A stretch of 64,000 bases of DNA from Hyphomonas sp. (GCF_013823385.1 NZ_PNMA01000012.1:33987-97986); one strand, 5' to 3'. Positions 1 through 8,825 are shown, counted from the first letter of the stretch. The notes: generated from the letters alone by a model not told the origin. Made by a program: numbers and translations.

Positions 1-257
1 CGGCCAAAGCCAAAGCTCAGACGAAACTCTCCTTCAAGGACGAGCACCGCCAGAAGGAGATCAACGGGCTCATACCGAAGCTTCAGGCGGAAATTGCAAA
101 GCTGGAGGCAGACCTTGCCGATCCGCAGCTCTATGCCCGTGATCCAGGCGGCTTCAACAAGAAGTCTGCCCGTATTGGCGCGGCGCGTAACGAGCTTGAG
201 GGGATTGAGATGGAGTGGCTGGAAATCGAGGAGAAGCGGGAAAGCCTCGGCAACTAG
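1..257 (+). CDS. ABC-F family ATPase, C-terminal end (partial)
   Basis: The frame is open from base 3 to a TAG stop at 255-257 and gives 84 C-terminal residues; the start lies left of the window. The sequence is highly charged and helical. It opens with a lysine-rich KLSFKDEHRQKEI stretch, followed by a heptad-like segment with ELEGIEMEWLEIEEK near the end. This is the pattern of the C-terminal coiled coil of ABC-F proteins such as Uup/EttA, where a KLSYKEQRE-type motif follows the second ATPase domain. ABC-F proteins act on ribosomes or on DNA, but the ATPase domains are not visible here, so the subfamily cannot be assigned. The call rests on motif recognition of the tail only. Confidence 0.7.
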   Translation, partial: AKAKAQTKLSFKDEHRQKEINGLIPKLQAEIAKLEADLADPQLYARDPGGFNKKSARIGAARNELEGIEMEWLEIEEKRESLGN

Positions 258-337
258 GCCCTCGAATTGTAAGGCAAACGCTTCGTTAATACGGGGCGGG
301 TAGCCTTCGCCGCAGATTATTGCCGGAGCCCGAACCC

Positions 338-820
338 ATGCGCCTTGCCATGCTGATCGCCGCCGCCTGTCTTGGCCTTGCCGCCAGCGCCCATGCCGAT
401 GGCAAGGAGGGCAGGACGCTTTCCGTCAGACCCATTGCGCCGCTGGAGGCCACCGGAACGGTGACCGAGGCGGCCTACACGCCCGCCCCGGCCAGTCATG
501 AACCGAATATCTATCGTTTTGGCGCGACATATTCCGTGGTCGACACCGCCTCGGCGCTCGCCTGCGAAACGGCCTGTGACGAGGACGCCAGCTGCAAGGC
601 CTGGTCTTATGTGGATACTTACGGCGCCTCCCGGGCACGCTGCGAACTGAAGCGCGGCCAGGGCCGGAAGGAAGAAAATCCGCTCGCCACCTCCGGCGTC
701 GCCAACCGCCTCAAGACGGCAATTCTTGGGGATGTGCCCGAACCGGCACCCGCCCCGCAGATTGAACCGGGCCAGCTCAGCGGCGGGCTTACGCCAGCGC
801 CCGCTCCTTCGTTGCCGTAA
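338..820 (+). CDS. Secreted PAN/Apple-domain protein
   Basis: A 160-residue protein starting at ATG 338. A TTG lies in frame 18 bases upstream, but ATG 338 is followed directly by a clean signal peptide (MRLAMLIAAACLGLAASAHA). The mature part has a PAN/Apple-like core from about residue 55 to 120: NIYRFGATYSVV, then spaced cysteines in LACETACDEDASCKAWSYV and RARCELK. This is the arrangement of small alphaproteobacterial PAN_4 proteins. Such domains bind protein or carbohydrate outside the cytoplasm; the ligand is unknown. The C-terminus is rich in proline and alanine. Its 3' end overlaps the 3' end of convergent prfC by about 32 bases, so the two transcripts share antisense sequence. Confidence 0.75.
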   Translation: MRLAMLIAAACLGLAASAHADGKEGRTLSVRPIAPLEATGTVTEAAYTPAPASHEPNIYRFGATYSVVDTASALACETACDEDASCKAWSYVDTYGASRARCELKRGQGRKEENPLATSGVANRLKTAILGDVPEPAPAPQIEPGQLSGGLTPAPAPSLP

Positions 821-2390
821 AGCGGATGCCCGGATTTTTCTCCTGGGCATAGCCAACATCCCAGGCATTCTTCGCGAGGTATACCGGCGCGCCGTCAAGG
901 TCTGTTCCGGTGGCTGACTTGTTCCGCTCAAGGAACTCTTCGAGCTTCTTCGGATCGTCTGATGCCATCCAGCGGGCAACGTTATAGGGCGCCTGCTCGA
1001 ACATGACTTCGAGATTATACTCCGCCGTCATCCGCTCGATCATCACCTCAAACTGCAGCTGTCCGACGGCGCCGACGATCATGTCGGAGCCGATGGCGGG
1101 CAGGAACAGCTGCGTGACACCCTCTTCGGCGAGGCTTTCCAGCGCCTTGCGCAGGTGTTTGGCCTTCATCGGGTCTTTCACGCGGGCGCGGCGGAGGAGT
1201 TCCGGGGCGAAGTTTGGGATGCCGCCGAACTGGATGTCGCCATTCTCAGAGAGCGAGTCCCCCACACGCAGCTGGCCATGGTTGGGCACGCCGATCACAT
1301 CGCCGGCATAGGCGGTCTCGGCGATCTCGCGGTCCTGCGCCATGAACATCAGGGGATTGTGGATGTTGAGCTGCTTGCCGCTGGTGGTCTTCAGGCGCAT
1401 GCCGCGCCGGAACTCACCCGAGCAGAGACGCAGGAACGCCACACGGTCCCGGTGGTTGGGGTCCATGTTCGCCTGGATCTTGAAGACAAATCCGCTGACG
1501 GAAGGCTCGTCCGGCGAGATCATGACTTCAGCGCCCTTCTTCACGGCCTTCTGAGACCGGGGGCCGGGGGCATAGGCATGCAGCGTGCGGAGCAGTTCCG
1601 CCACGCCGAAATAGCGCAGCGCCGAGCCGAACACCACCGGCGTCATATTCCCGGCGCGGAAGGCTTCCGGGTCAAACTCCGGCAGCAGGCTGCGGGCCAT
1701 TTCAATCCCCTCCACCATTTCGGCGAAGACGTAGGGGTCGAGACCCGCCTTGAGGCTGACCTCATCGCCGGGGATTTCCGTGGCCGGACCGATGCGCGCT
1801 GGCTCGCCGGGGCGGCGCTCAAACTGGAGGAACTGGTTGCGGGCAAGGTCCAGCATGCCGGCAAAGCGCTGGCCGCTGGCGGCGGGCCAGTAGAGCGGCG
1901 CGGTGTCGAGTTGCAGCTTGTCCTGCACTTCATCCAGCAGCGCGATGGGCTCAAGCGCTTCGCGGTCCATCTTGTTGATGAAGGTGACAATCGGAATGTC
2001 CCGCATCCGGCAGACTTCAAACAGTTTCAGCGTCTGCGGCTCGATACCCTTGGCGGCGTCGAGCACCATGACGGCGCAGTCAGCGGCGGTCAGCGTGCGG
2101 TAGGTGTCTTCGGAGAAGTCTTCGTGGCCCGGCGTGTCGAGCAGGTTGAACATGAAGCCGTCAAATTCGAACGTCATCACCGAGGCGGAAACCGAGATGC
2201 CCCGGTCGCGCTCGATCTTCATCCAGTCAGACTTTGTGCGCCGGGCCTCGCCGCGCGCAGCCACTTCCCCTGCCGCCCGGATGGCACCGCCCGCCAGGAG
2301 GATATTCTCCGTCAGCGTGGTCTTGCCCGCGTCAGGGTGGGAGATAATGGCAAAGGTGCGCCGCCGGGCGGCTTCGGTAACGTGCGACAT
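789..2390 (-). CDS. prfC: Peptide chain release factor 3 (RF3)
   Basis: A 533-residue translational GTPase, close to the usual RF3 length of about 530. It recycles RF1/RF2 from the ribosome after peptide release, using GTP. The G motifs are visible: a P-loop SHPDAGKTT at about 17-25, DTPGH at 85-89, and NKMD at 139-142. The switch region RDRGISVSASV matches RF3 rather than EF-G. Domains II and III follow and the protein is complete. Upstream is an intergenic gap of about 90 bases. The 3' end overlaps the convergent PAN-domain gene. Nothing in the sequence looks unusual. Confidence 0.97.
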   Translation of the reverse strand: MSHVTEAARRRTFAIISHPDAGKTTLTENILLAGGAIRAAGEVAARGEARRTKSDWMKIERDRGISVSASVMTFEFDGFMFNLLDTPGHEDFSEDTYRTLTAADCAVMVLDAAKGIEPQTLKLFEVCRMRDIPIVTFINKMDREALEPIALLDEVQDKLQLDTAPLYWPAASGQRFAGMLDLARNQFLQFERRPGEPARIGPATEIPGDEVSLKAGLDPYVFAEMVEGIEMARSLLPEFDPEAFRAGNMTPVVFGSALRYFGVAELLRTLHAYAPGPRSQKAVKKGAEVMISPDEPSVSGFVFKIQANMDPNHRDRVAFLRLCSGEFRRGMRLKTTSGKQLNIHNPLMFMAQDREIAETAYAGDVIGVPNHGQLRVGDSLSENGDIQFGGIPNFAPELLRRARVKDPMKAKHLRKALESLAEEGVTQLFLPAIGSDMIVGAVGQLQFEVMIERMTAEYNLEVMFEQAPYNVARWMASDDPKKLEEFLERNKSATGTDLDGAPVYLAKNAWDVGYAQEKNPGIRFTATKERALA

Positions 2391-2483
2391 GGGGATGGGC
2401 CGGTCTTAGATGATCTGGCCGAGGGCCTAACCGATTTAGGCCATGGATAGAAGGGGTTGCCTGCCTTGGCGGGCCGCTCCCGC

Positions 2484-2852
2484 CTAAGCCGCCCGCGTCC
2501 AGAACGCGCCCGTATCGGTGCCCCGGCCTTCGGCGAGGCGCGTACGCACAGCGTCGAGGATGGCTTCCGGCAGGATCGTCAGGCGCGCTTCGGCCACGCG
2601 GCCGTCATGCACGGGGAACAGCGCCGCATTGGCGCCGGTCTTGGCGATGATCAGGGCGGCGAGGTCATCGACCATCGCCCGGTCGGGCACCTGGCCCCGG
2701 TCATGCAGCGCCTGCAGGCGGCCGCGCACCAGGTCCATCGCCTCGCGGGGCCGCATCCCGTGCACATCGCCGCCAAACACGGCTTTCCGCACGAGCAGCC
2801 GCATTTCGGGCGCCTCGATCTCGGTCACGATGTCATTCAGAAGGAACAGCAT
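2484..2852 (-). CDS. Conserved hypothetical protein
   Basis: A 122-residue soluble protein with no signal peptide or membrane segment. It starts LFLLNDIVTEIEAPEMR and has a central helical part with FGGDVHGMRPREAMDLVRGRLQALHDRG. I do not recognise a named domain. Composition and codon use match its neighbours, so it looks like a genuine cytoplasmic alphaproteobacterial protein. It lies on the same strand as prfC, about 90 bases upstream of it, and could share a transcript, but nothing in the sequence links the functions. Confidence 0.65.
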   Translation of the reverse strand: MLFLLNDIVTEIEAPEMRLLVRKAVFGGDVHGMRPREAMDLVRGRLQALHDRGQVPDRAMVDDLAALIIAKTGANAALFPVHDGRVAEARLTILPEAILDAVRTRLAEGRGTDTGAFWTRAA

Positions 2853-2930
2853 TGCCGCCCAAGCCCCCGATTATCCCAGCAGGCCACAACCTGCGGGGAT
2901 AGGGTAAACAGGCGGTTTATGTGGCTGCCG

Positions 2931-3335
2931 TCAGCGGTTCAGTTTCAGTCCGAGGGCTTCCATCAGGACACCGGTGCGCGCATTTGCGCCACACGCGCCT
3001 TCATGGGCGGCAATCGCGGTGACCAACTCAGCCTCTGCCGCGTCCCATTCGGGCTGGCGGTCGGTCCAGGCAAGCTCGGCGGCGCGGATCTCGCCCCGGA
3101 AGAAATCGATCTCGGCCTGACGCTCCGGCGTATTGCCCTTGGTGTCGATTTCCTTGCGGACGAGGCTGCGCTCCTTTTCGGCGTCCTCAAACCGGGTCTG
3201 CACCGCCATCCGCTCATTGTTGGCCGCCTTCACGGCAAGACCGGCCTTGTTCACATCGGCGACATAGGATTCGCAGGCAAAGGCGGCGGGGGTAAGCGTC
3301 AGCGCGGCCAGCGCGCAGGCAATGATCAGTTTCAT
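2931..3335 (-). CDS. Small secreted helical protein, hypothetical
   Basis: A 134-residue protein with a clear signal peptide (MKLIIACALAALTLTPAAFA, then CESYVADV). The mature part is charged and helical, possibly a coiled coil, with two cysteines: one at the new N-terminus and one in AAHEGACGAN. The ending DRQPEWDAAEAELVTAIAAHEGAC resembles the ending of the next protein upstream on the same strand (3441-3773), which suggests a divergent paralogous pair. The role is unknown; the signal peptide predicts a periplasmic location. Confidence 0.7.
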   Translation of the reverse strand: MKLIIACALAALTLTPAAFACESYVADVNKAGLAVKAANNERMAVQTRFEDAEKERSLVRKEIDTKGNTPERQAEIDFFRGEIRAAELAWTDRQPEWDAAEAELVTAIAAHEGACGANARTGVLMEALGLKLNR

Positions 3336-3440
3336 GGAATCTCCTCCTATCAGTGAAGGGAGGATGCCTCGCGCATTGCAAGATGGCCAGATTACAGTCG
3401 CATCAGTCTTGCGGCGGAAAAGGGGCGCGGCCCCAGCGTC

Positions 3441-3773
3441 TCACTCGGCCGGGCAAGCGGCCTGGGCTGCTTTCAGACGGTCATGGGCAGCTTTGGCGGC
3501 ATCGTAGCGGGCCTGATAAATCGGGAATTCGGGTTCCCCGTTTTCCATCTCTTCCAGGAATTCAGCCTCCTCGATCCGGCCAGCATCATAGTCGTACTCG
3601 ATCCATGTGAGGATCTCAGCCAGTTCGTTTAGGAGAATGTGTTGCCGGGCTTCCTCTCTGGCGGCGAGGCGCATGGCTTCATCAAGTTCAGGTCCGCAGG
3701 CGGGCATGTTTTCAGCCAAAGCGATGCCACTCAGGCAGACCGCGACGAGACATGTTCCCGGAAATCTCAGCAT
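3441..3773 (-). CDS. Small secreted helical protein, hypothetical
   Basis: The frame is open further upstream (to 3866), but ATG at 3773 is the likely start. It has an AGGAG ribosome site six bases upstream and a signal peptide (MLRFPGTCLVAVCLSGIALA). A longer version would also overlap the DUF1491 gene. The 110-residue product has an acidic helical mature part with two cysteines (MPACGP and AAQAACPAE). The pattern YQARYDAAKAAHDRLKAAQAAC parallels the C-terminus of the downstream small secreted protein. I do not recognise a family. A two-cysteine helical hairpin in the periplasm is a reasonable structural guess only. Confidence 0.7.
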   Translation of the reverse strand: MLRFPGTCLVAVCLSGIALAENMPACGPELDEAMRLAAREEARQHILLNELAEILTWIEYDYDAGRIEEAEFLEEMENGEPEFPIYQARYDAAKAAHDRLKAAQAACPAE

Positions 3774-3834
3774 AAGGCACTCCTGCAAGCCGGTGGTTCC
3801 CCCGATGGGAACGCTACCCACTCGCGTGCCGCAG

Positions 3835-4197
3835 TCATTCCCCTGATCCGGGGGGCTCGCCTTCAACGTCTTCGGTCAGGAAATGGCGGCCCTGCCGATC
3901 CTCGATCTCGATGACCCACAGGTCGCTGTCGCGTGCCTTCGCGCGGCGGACATAGTCGTCCACGGCAGCTTCGTCCGGGCCGATCCCCTGGACCAGAAGA
4001 TTGAGGAAGACCCGTTCGCCCTCCATGTTCATGGACGGAATATAGGCTGCGGCCGTGCCATCGAGACGGGCAACCTTCACCAGCACATCGCCGCGATCTT
4101 CATCGCCGTGCTGGGTGACGAACGCGCTGGCGCCGGCAAGATTTGCCCGGCGGATCAGCGCGTCCGTCCATAGTCTGGCTGGCAGGCGTTCCATCAT
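3835..4197 (-). CDS. DUF1491 family protein
   Basis: A 120-residue soluble protein. The pattern RLPARLWTDALIRRANLAGASAFV, then GDVLVKVARLDGTAAAYIP and a C-terminal DSDLWVIEIEDRQGRHFL, matches the alphaproteobacterial DUF1491 family, whose function is not known. Length and architecture are typical of the family. It lies upstream of the small secreted protein gene on the same strand and downstream of a small lipoprotein gene. There is no evidence of a functional link between these three genes. Confidence 0.85.
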   Translation of the reverse strand: MMERLPARLWTDALIRRANLAGASAFVTQHGDEDRGDVLVKVARLDGTAAAYIPSMNMEGERVFLNLLVQGIGPDEAAVDDYVRRAKARDSDLWVIEIEDRQGRHFLTEDVEGEPPGSGE

Positions 4198-4235
4198 CGG
4201 TCCGAATGTCCCGCCTCACGCCTGCCCGTCACGCT

Positions 4236-4544
4236 TCAGGCGCCGCCAAAGGCGCACTGCATGCCGACGGACATCATCGCGCCTTCTATCTTTGCCTTCT
4301 CCGAAGCCGGGAGCTTATCAAGAACCTCACCCCCCTTTTCTTCACCCTTGGCCATTGCCTTGCCAACAGTGTTGAAGGTTTTGGCGTCGAGAGTTTTCTC
4401 CAAGCCATCAGCAATACACGTACACATTGCGTTGTCTGCGGCCGACTCCGTACAGGCTTTCACTATCGAGGCCTTGGCTGCCCCAGTACCGCCGCATGCG
4501 GTCAGCGCAAGCGCCAGTGCGCCCGCCACAATTGCCATTCTCAT
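4236..4544 (-). CDS. Small putative lipoprotein
   Basis: The frame is open to 4664, but the ATG at 4544 begins a lipoprotein signal (MRMAIVAGALALALTAC-GG), and AAGGGG lies about ten bases upstream. The mature 84 residues contain three further cysteines (VKACTES, AMCTCIADG and MQCAFGG). The pattern CTESAADNAMCTCIADGLEK is seen in small alphaproteobacterial periplasmic proteins of unknown function. Lipobox Cys17 should be the lipidated residue. The frame upstream of 4544 overlaps the end of the glycosyltransferase gene and has no signal-like features. Confidence 0.72.
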   Translation of the reverse strand: MRMAIVAGALALALTACGGTGAAKASIVKACTESAADNAMCTCIADGLEKTLDAKTFNTVGKAMAKGEEKGGEVLDKLPASEKAKIEGAMMSVGMQCAFGGA

Positions 4545-4647
4545 TTTGAGATATCCCCTTGGCTGATAGTAATAGGCAAGCGTGCCACGCTTCGGGAGGC
4601 TAAGCCACCGCTTTTTGAGGCCGGAATGATGGCGGCCGGGCTGCGCC

Positions 4648-5886
4648 TCAAAGACCGAACGCAAAAGCCAACCGGTCCCTGAGGATCGTGCGGTTCTGGG
4701 TCGTCAGGCCCTTGTCGCGCGCCGCTGCCGCCATTCTCGCAAGGCGTCCACGGGCTTCGGGAGAGCGGACGATGTCAAGACAGGCCTGCGCCAGATCGTC
4801 TTCCCCCTGCACGCAGATGAAGTGCTCATCCTCGGTCAAACCGAGGCCTTCGGCGCCGACCGGCGTGGTGATGACCGGAACACTGTGCTCCAGCGCATCG
4901 ATGATCTTTGTCTTGATGCCCGTGCCTTGAAGGATGGGCGCCACCAGCACGGCGTCGCCTGCCAGAAACTCTGAAAGGTCGGGCACGAAACCGGCCACCT
5001 CGACCTTCTGATAGGCCGCATCGGCCAGCGGCTTGCCGGCTGCCTGGAAGCAGTAATCCGCATCCGAACTGCTTGTATTCCGGCTCACTTGCACAGCGGC
5101 GCGATCGAGCAGGTCAAGCGCTTCGGCGTTGGGCGCGTAACCGGCATTGCCGATGAAGACAAAACGCACGCTCCGGCTGAAATCCTGCAGCGGCACCGGC
5201 AGTTCGGCGATCAGCGGCGGGAAGGCAACAACACTGGCCCTTCCAGGGCAGTCTGCCCGCATCTCGTCCGCTTCCAGCGCCGACACCATCAGGATCGCGT
5301 CAAATACATCCGCCGCGCGGCGTTCGGAGCGTTCCATCAACTGCTTTTCCACGCGCAGCAGCAGCTTCTTGAGCCTCGGCACGAGGAAGCGGATGGCGCC
5401 CGGAAGCCGCGATTCAAATGTGCCGCCCAGATCGCCCACAGTCTCATTGGCCAGCATCCGCTGATACCGTTTCGACAACCGGTCATCCATGTCGAGGACA
5501 AGGCGAACGTCGGGGTAGCGGCGATGAATGGCGAGGGCGAGATGGGAGAGGCGCGCCATGTCGAACACGATGACATCGGGACGAATGCGTTCGACTGTGT
5601 CCATCACGGCCGTGGTCGCCTTCCTGTTCAGGAACAGATGGCTCTGCAGCGGCAGCAGCGGGCGCGTGATCAGGCTGAGGGCCAGCCCCATTATCCCCGA
5701 CATTTCCAGCATTGCGGAGGACCGGATGTAATCCGGGGCGGGCGTCTTGGGCGCTTCTCCGAAGGAGAGGAGGTGAACCTCGCCAAGCGCAGACGCAAAT
5801 TCAAGCGTCTGCGCAATCATGCGCTGACGGCCCATCTCGACCGGCCACGGCCAGCGCGTGGCTATATACAATACCTTCACAGACAT
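4648..5886 (-). CDS. Glycosyltransferase, group 1 (GT4-like)
   Basis: A 412-residue GT-B fold protein. It opens VKVLYIATRWPWPVEMGRQRM, the typical N-terminus of GT4-like sugar transferases with a glycine/arginine loop. The C-terminal nucleotide-sugar part has VRFVFIGNAGYAPNAEALD, then VLVAPILQGTGIKTKIIDALEHSVPVITTPVGAEGLGL. The acceptor and sugar cannot be read from the sequence; an exopolysaccharide or LPS role is typical. The start is ATG 5886 with GGAG seven bases upstream; a TTG two codons earlier is less likely. It is flanked by a lipoprotein gene and a histidine kinase gene, with no other polysaccharide genes nearby. Confidence 0.85.
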   Translation of the reverse strand: MSVKVLYIATRWPWPVEMGRQRMIAQTLEFASALGEVHLLSFGEAPKTPAPDYIRSSAMLEMSGIMGLALSLITRPLLPLQSHLFLNRKATTAVMDTVERIRPDVIVFDMARLSHLALAIHRRYPDVRLVLDMDDRLSKRYQRMLANETVGDLGGTFESRLPGAIRFLVPRLKKLLLRVEKQLMERSERRAADVFDAILMVSALEADEMRADCPGRASVVAFPPLIAELPVPLQDFSRSVRFVFIGNAGYAPNAEALDLLDRAAVQVSRNTSSSDADYCFQAAGKPLADAAYQKVEVAGFVPDLSEFLAGDAVLVAPILQGTGIKTKIIDALEHSVPVITTPVGAEGLGLTEDEHFICVQGEDDLAQACLDIVRSPEARGRLARMAAAARDKGLTTQNRTILRDRLAFAFGL

Positions 5887-6018
5887 CCCCAATCTCCCGG
5901 GCGCGTCCCTACACCCGGTAAAATCCCAGCCATCCGGGCGCCTGCAAGCTTCATGCTAGAAGCCCCGCTGACACCGGATTTACCCTACATTCCGCACATA
6001 ATCGCGGCGAAATGGTGG

Positions 6019-7617
6019 TCACTCCGCCGCTTCGTCCAGTGGTCGGAGATCGGCCTCGCTGGCACGGGGCAGGATGACCTCTGCCCTGGTTCCCCGTCCC
6101 GGTTTCGAACTCAGGCGCAGCTCGCCGCCGTGCAACTCTGCAAACCGGCGTACGACCGACAGGCCAAGCCCGGTTCCAGCCTTGGCACCGGTCGCCTGGA
6201 CGAAGGGCTGGGTGAGACGGGCAAGATCGTCAGCGGGAATACCCGCGCCCCTGTCCTGAACGCTGAGGATTGCGGCGCCCCCCTCGATCCGCGTTTCCAG
6301 TGTCACCGTCTTGCCGTTACCCGAATATTTGATCGCGTTGGAAACGAGGTTCTGCCAGATCTGCCGCACGGCGCGCGCGTCCGCCTCTGCCCAGGCCTCG
6401 CCTTGCGACTTCAGCTTCAGCGTCACCCCGGCCCGGTCTGCGTGGCCCTTCAGCTGGCGCATGACAGATTCGGCAGACGCCGCCAGATCCACCGGTTCGG
6501 GATCAAGACGCGGCTGGCCAGCCTCGGCGCGGGCAAGGTCGAGTATATCATCGACCAGCAGCAGAAGGTCCGTACCACTCTCATGGATGATCGCCGGATA
6601 GTCCGCATACACTTCGGGCATCGGCCCCATGAGTTCGGCCTGCATGATCTCGGCATAGCCCAGGATGGCGTGCAGCGGCGTGCGCAAATCATGGCCGAGA
6701 GAGGCGAAGAAGGCCGTGCGCCGTTTCAGTTCTTCCTCAAACGCCACGCGGGCGTCCTCAGCGGGATCAGCCAATCCGGCCGGCGGCGCGAAAAGGAGCA
6801 GGGTGGCACCGCCAGAACTCGTCTCGGCAGCAATCAGCACGCGCTGGCCAGATACCAGAGTGGCCTCCCCGGTCACCCGCGCGCCAGGCTGGGTAACGTC
6901 GCCGGGTAATCCGCCGGGTTCGAAAAGCGATGTCAGCGCCGCGCCCGGTCTCAGGGCATGCAGCCCGAATGTATCCCCGGCCACCCCGCGCAGGCGCCCT
7001 TCCGGCGTCACATCCAGCAGCGCTGCGCCGCGTCCCGGCACCCGTGGAACCTGCGGCCGCGCGGCGGCCGCGCCGTTGGAGTTTTCCGGGACTGAAACGG
7101 CCGCTGGTTGGAGTTTCTGTTGGAGTTTTTCGGCCATGCCGGAATGCACCAGCATCCACACCATCAGGGCCGAAACGACGAGCCCTGAGAAGGCAAATGG
7201 CACCGCCACAGCCCCGGCCCAGGCGGCAGGCTGAGGCACCCAGCCCAGCTGCCCCCCCACCAGCGCCAGGAAAAGGGCAAGGGTCGCAAACACCCCTGCT
7301 TCGGCCGCCATGCGCCGTGCGCCAGCCAAAAGCCCCGCCAGCGGCGCCGCCAGCAGCAGTATGGTTAAGGGTGAGGCCCCGCCACCGGTCAGAATCAAGC
7401 CGGCAAGCGCCACCAACGTCCAGGAAATCACGACCAGTCCGCGCCAGGACGAATCACCTGCCGGAACGAGGCTTCCGGCGATTCCCGGCACACTCGCGGT
7501 AACCATAATCGCAAGCACCGCCCACAGGGGCGCGCCCGCGATCAGGCCCGCAAGCCCGCTGCCGCCGCACAATGCGAGCCAGGCAACGTGGACAAACTGT
7601 AATCGCTTCTGCGACAT
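6019..7617 (-). CDS. Membrane sensor histidine kinase, DivJ/PleC-like
   Basis: A 532-residue kinase counted from ATG 7617 (a TTG start at 7629 is possible). The first 170 residues form about six hydrophobic segments with almost no periplasmic loops. A linker follows, then the dimerisation/phosphoacceptor helix with SLGHDLRTPLHAILGYAEIM (His about 309). The ATPase domain has NLVSNAIKYS (about 423), DRGAGIP (about 455) and GTGLGL (about 481). The phosphoacceptor region with GYAEIM...GPM...YADY resembles the DivJ/PleC class that controls DivK/PleD in Caulobacterales. The polytopic N-terminus fits DivJ better than PleC. No receiver domain or response regulator is adjacent. The DivJ assignment is an inference. 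Confidence 0.8.
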   Translation of the reverse strand: MSQKRLQFVHVAWLALCGGSGLAGLIAGAPLWAVLAIMVTASVPGIAGSLVPAGDSSWRGLVVISWTLVALAGLILTGGGASPLTILLLAAPLAGLLAGARRMAAEAGVFATLALFLALVGGQLGWVPQPAAWAGAVAVPFAFSGLVVSALMVWMLVHSGMAEKLQQKLQPAAVSVPENSNGAAAARPQVPRVPGRGAALLDVTPEGRLRGVAGDTFGLHALRPGAALTSLFEPGGLPGDVTQPGARVTGEATLVSGQRVLIAAETSSGGATLLLFAPPAGLADPAEDARVAFEEELKRRTAFFASLGHDLRTPLHAILGYAEIMQAELMGPMPEVYADYPAIIHESGTDLLLLVDDILDLARAEAGQPRLDPEPVDLAASAESVMRQLKGHADRAGVTLKLKSQGEAWAEADARAVRQIWQNLVSNAIKYSGNGKTVTLETRIEGGAAILSVQDRGAGIPADDLARLTQPFVQATGAKAGTGLGLSVVRRFAELHGGELRLSSKPGRGTRAEVILPRASEADLRPLDEAAE

Positions 7618-7777
7618 AAGGGGGTCCAAGCGTTAACACCCCAGAGAGATTTATTAGGCATTTTCTGCCAGAACGATCACCTGCTGTATTTGTAATGTTG
7701 CAAACAGACAAGGCGAGGTTCCCCCGTCAGGGAAGTTAAGGCATCACTATCGCGTGTCGCGTGAGGGAGAGAGAAAC

Positions 7778-8749
7778 ATGGCTGCAGTGCGGATTTTCGC
7801 AGCGGTTCTGGCAGTAGCTGGGCTTGCCGGCGTATCGATAGCTCAAAACAAGGACCCGGTCTCTGAAAAGGCCGCCGTCTATATGACTTACCAGTCCGAC
7901 GCAGACAAAGTCGGCGGGAAACCTTTCAAATCTTCGGGCGACATTGATGCCGCCCTCGAAACACTCGGCTCCTACAATGCCGACCAGCTGACGCGGGGCT
8001 GGATTTCCTATTCCGCCCTTGTCGCCTCGCAGGATCCCGATTTCCGCGCCAATGTGCGCGACATCGAGGCATTTTACGGCCGTGACCGCGTGGTCAACAG
8101 CTTCGCCAGCGGCGGTGGCTATGCGCGCTCGCTCAAAGGCGGCGATGATGCGGTCGGCTCTGCCATCGCTGTGACGGATGAAGACCTGGCACGGCTCTAT
8201 TCGACGGCCGCCATCGTCAAGGAGCAGGGATATTCCCTTCAGGGTTATGGCTGGGCGAAATCGCGCATCCGGGATGGCGGCCGGCGCGCCGAAAACGTCA
8301 AACTACTTCAGGGCAGCGGCAAATCCGCTGACAATCTGATCCTGGCGGCTCTTGTGGCGCCCAGCGCCACGCCGCTTTCCGACACCAACGCTGCCGGCGT
8401 GACCACAGCGGTTGCAACCGCCTCTGATGTGGCAACCGCCGTGCGCCTGCCCACCTTCCTCACCGGCAATTTCACGGGCGGGAAGAAGAAGGTGAAGTAT
8501 GGCAAGGAGCCGGTGGCAAACCAGATTGCTTCGGTCGCCGCGCTGCGCATCCTGGGCGCCGACTCGGTTGAGGAAGCCAGGCTCAGCCGCGTGATGCTGG
8601 AGCCCAGCGTCCAGAGCTGCATGAAAATGCAGAACCTTCAGCTGCAGGGCTGTGTCGCCGGCGTGGGCCAGGAGTTTGAAGTTCCCCACTGCATCAGCCA
8701 GCACGCCCTCGCTGAAATCGCTGACTGCCTCGGCGCCGTTTACAAATAG
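7778..8749 (+). CDS. Secreted conserved hypothetical protein
   Basis: A 323-residue protein starting at ATG 7778, just after a purine-rich GAGGGAGAGAGAAA ribosome site; an earlier start in the same frame at 7754 is unlikely. A signal peptide (AAVRIFAAVLAVAGLAGVSIA) precedes the mature part. The sequence has SYNADQLTRGWISYSALVASQDPDF and a cysteine cluster near the end (SCMKMQNLQLQGCVAG, CISQHALAEIADCLG). It looks like a periplasmic protein of Hyphomonadaceae type, with no named domain that I recognise. It is divergent from the histidine kinase gene across a 160-base intergenic region and is followed by a strong terminator. Confidence 0.75.
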   Translation: MAAVRIFAAVLAVAGLAGVSIAQNKDPVSEKAAVYMTYQSDADKVGGKPFKSSGDIDAALETLGSYNADQLTRGWISYSALVASQDPDFRANVRDIEAFYGRDRVVNSFASGGGYARSLKGGDDAVGSAIAVTDEDLARLYSTAAIVKEQGYSLQGYGWAKSRIRDGGRRAENVKLLQGSGKSADNLILAALVAPSATPLSDTNAAGVTTAVATASDVATAVRLPTFLTGNFTGGKKKVKYGKEPVANQIASVAALRILGADSVEEARLSRVMLEPSVQSCMKMQNLQLQGCVAGVGQEFEVPHCISQHALAEIADCLGAVYK

Positions 8750-8773
8750 GCGCTGCCAAAGATTTCCGATGAA

Positions 8774-8809
8774 CCCCGGCGCAGTGGCCTGCGCCGGGGT
8801 TTATTTTTT
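8774..8809 (+). terminator. Rho-independent terminator after the secreted hypothetical gene
   Basis: A perfect 11-base-pair stem (8774-8784 with 8789-8799, sequence CCCCGGCGCAG and its complement) with a TGGC loop is followed by TTTATTTTTT. It ends the 7778-8749 transcript. The sufE start lies only about 17 bases downstream, so sufE must use a promoter inside or upstream of this hairpin, or rely on read-through. Confidence 0.9.
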
Positions 8810-8825
8810 GCCCCGCTTGCCCCAG

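Noticed and set aside
1155..2450. Long open plus-strand frame (about 430 codons) across prfC
   Set aside because: It is antisense to the well-conserved prfC frame and has no recognisable domain; GC-rich DNA gives such shadow frames.
5089..6909. 606-codon plus-strand frame opposite the glycosyltransferase and histidine kinase
   Set aside because: The minus strand holds two genes with clear motifs here. The plus-strand translation is histidine/arginine-rich with no domain.
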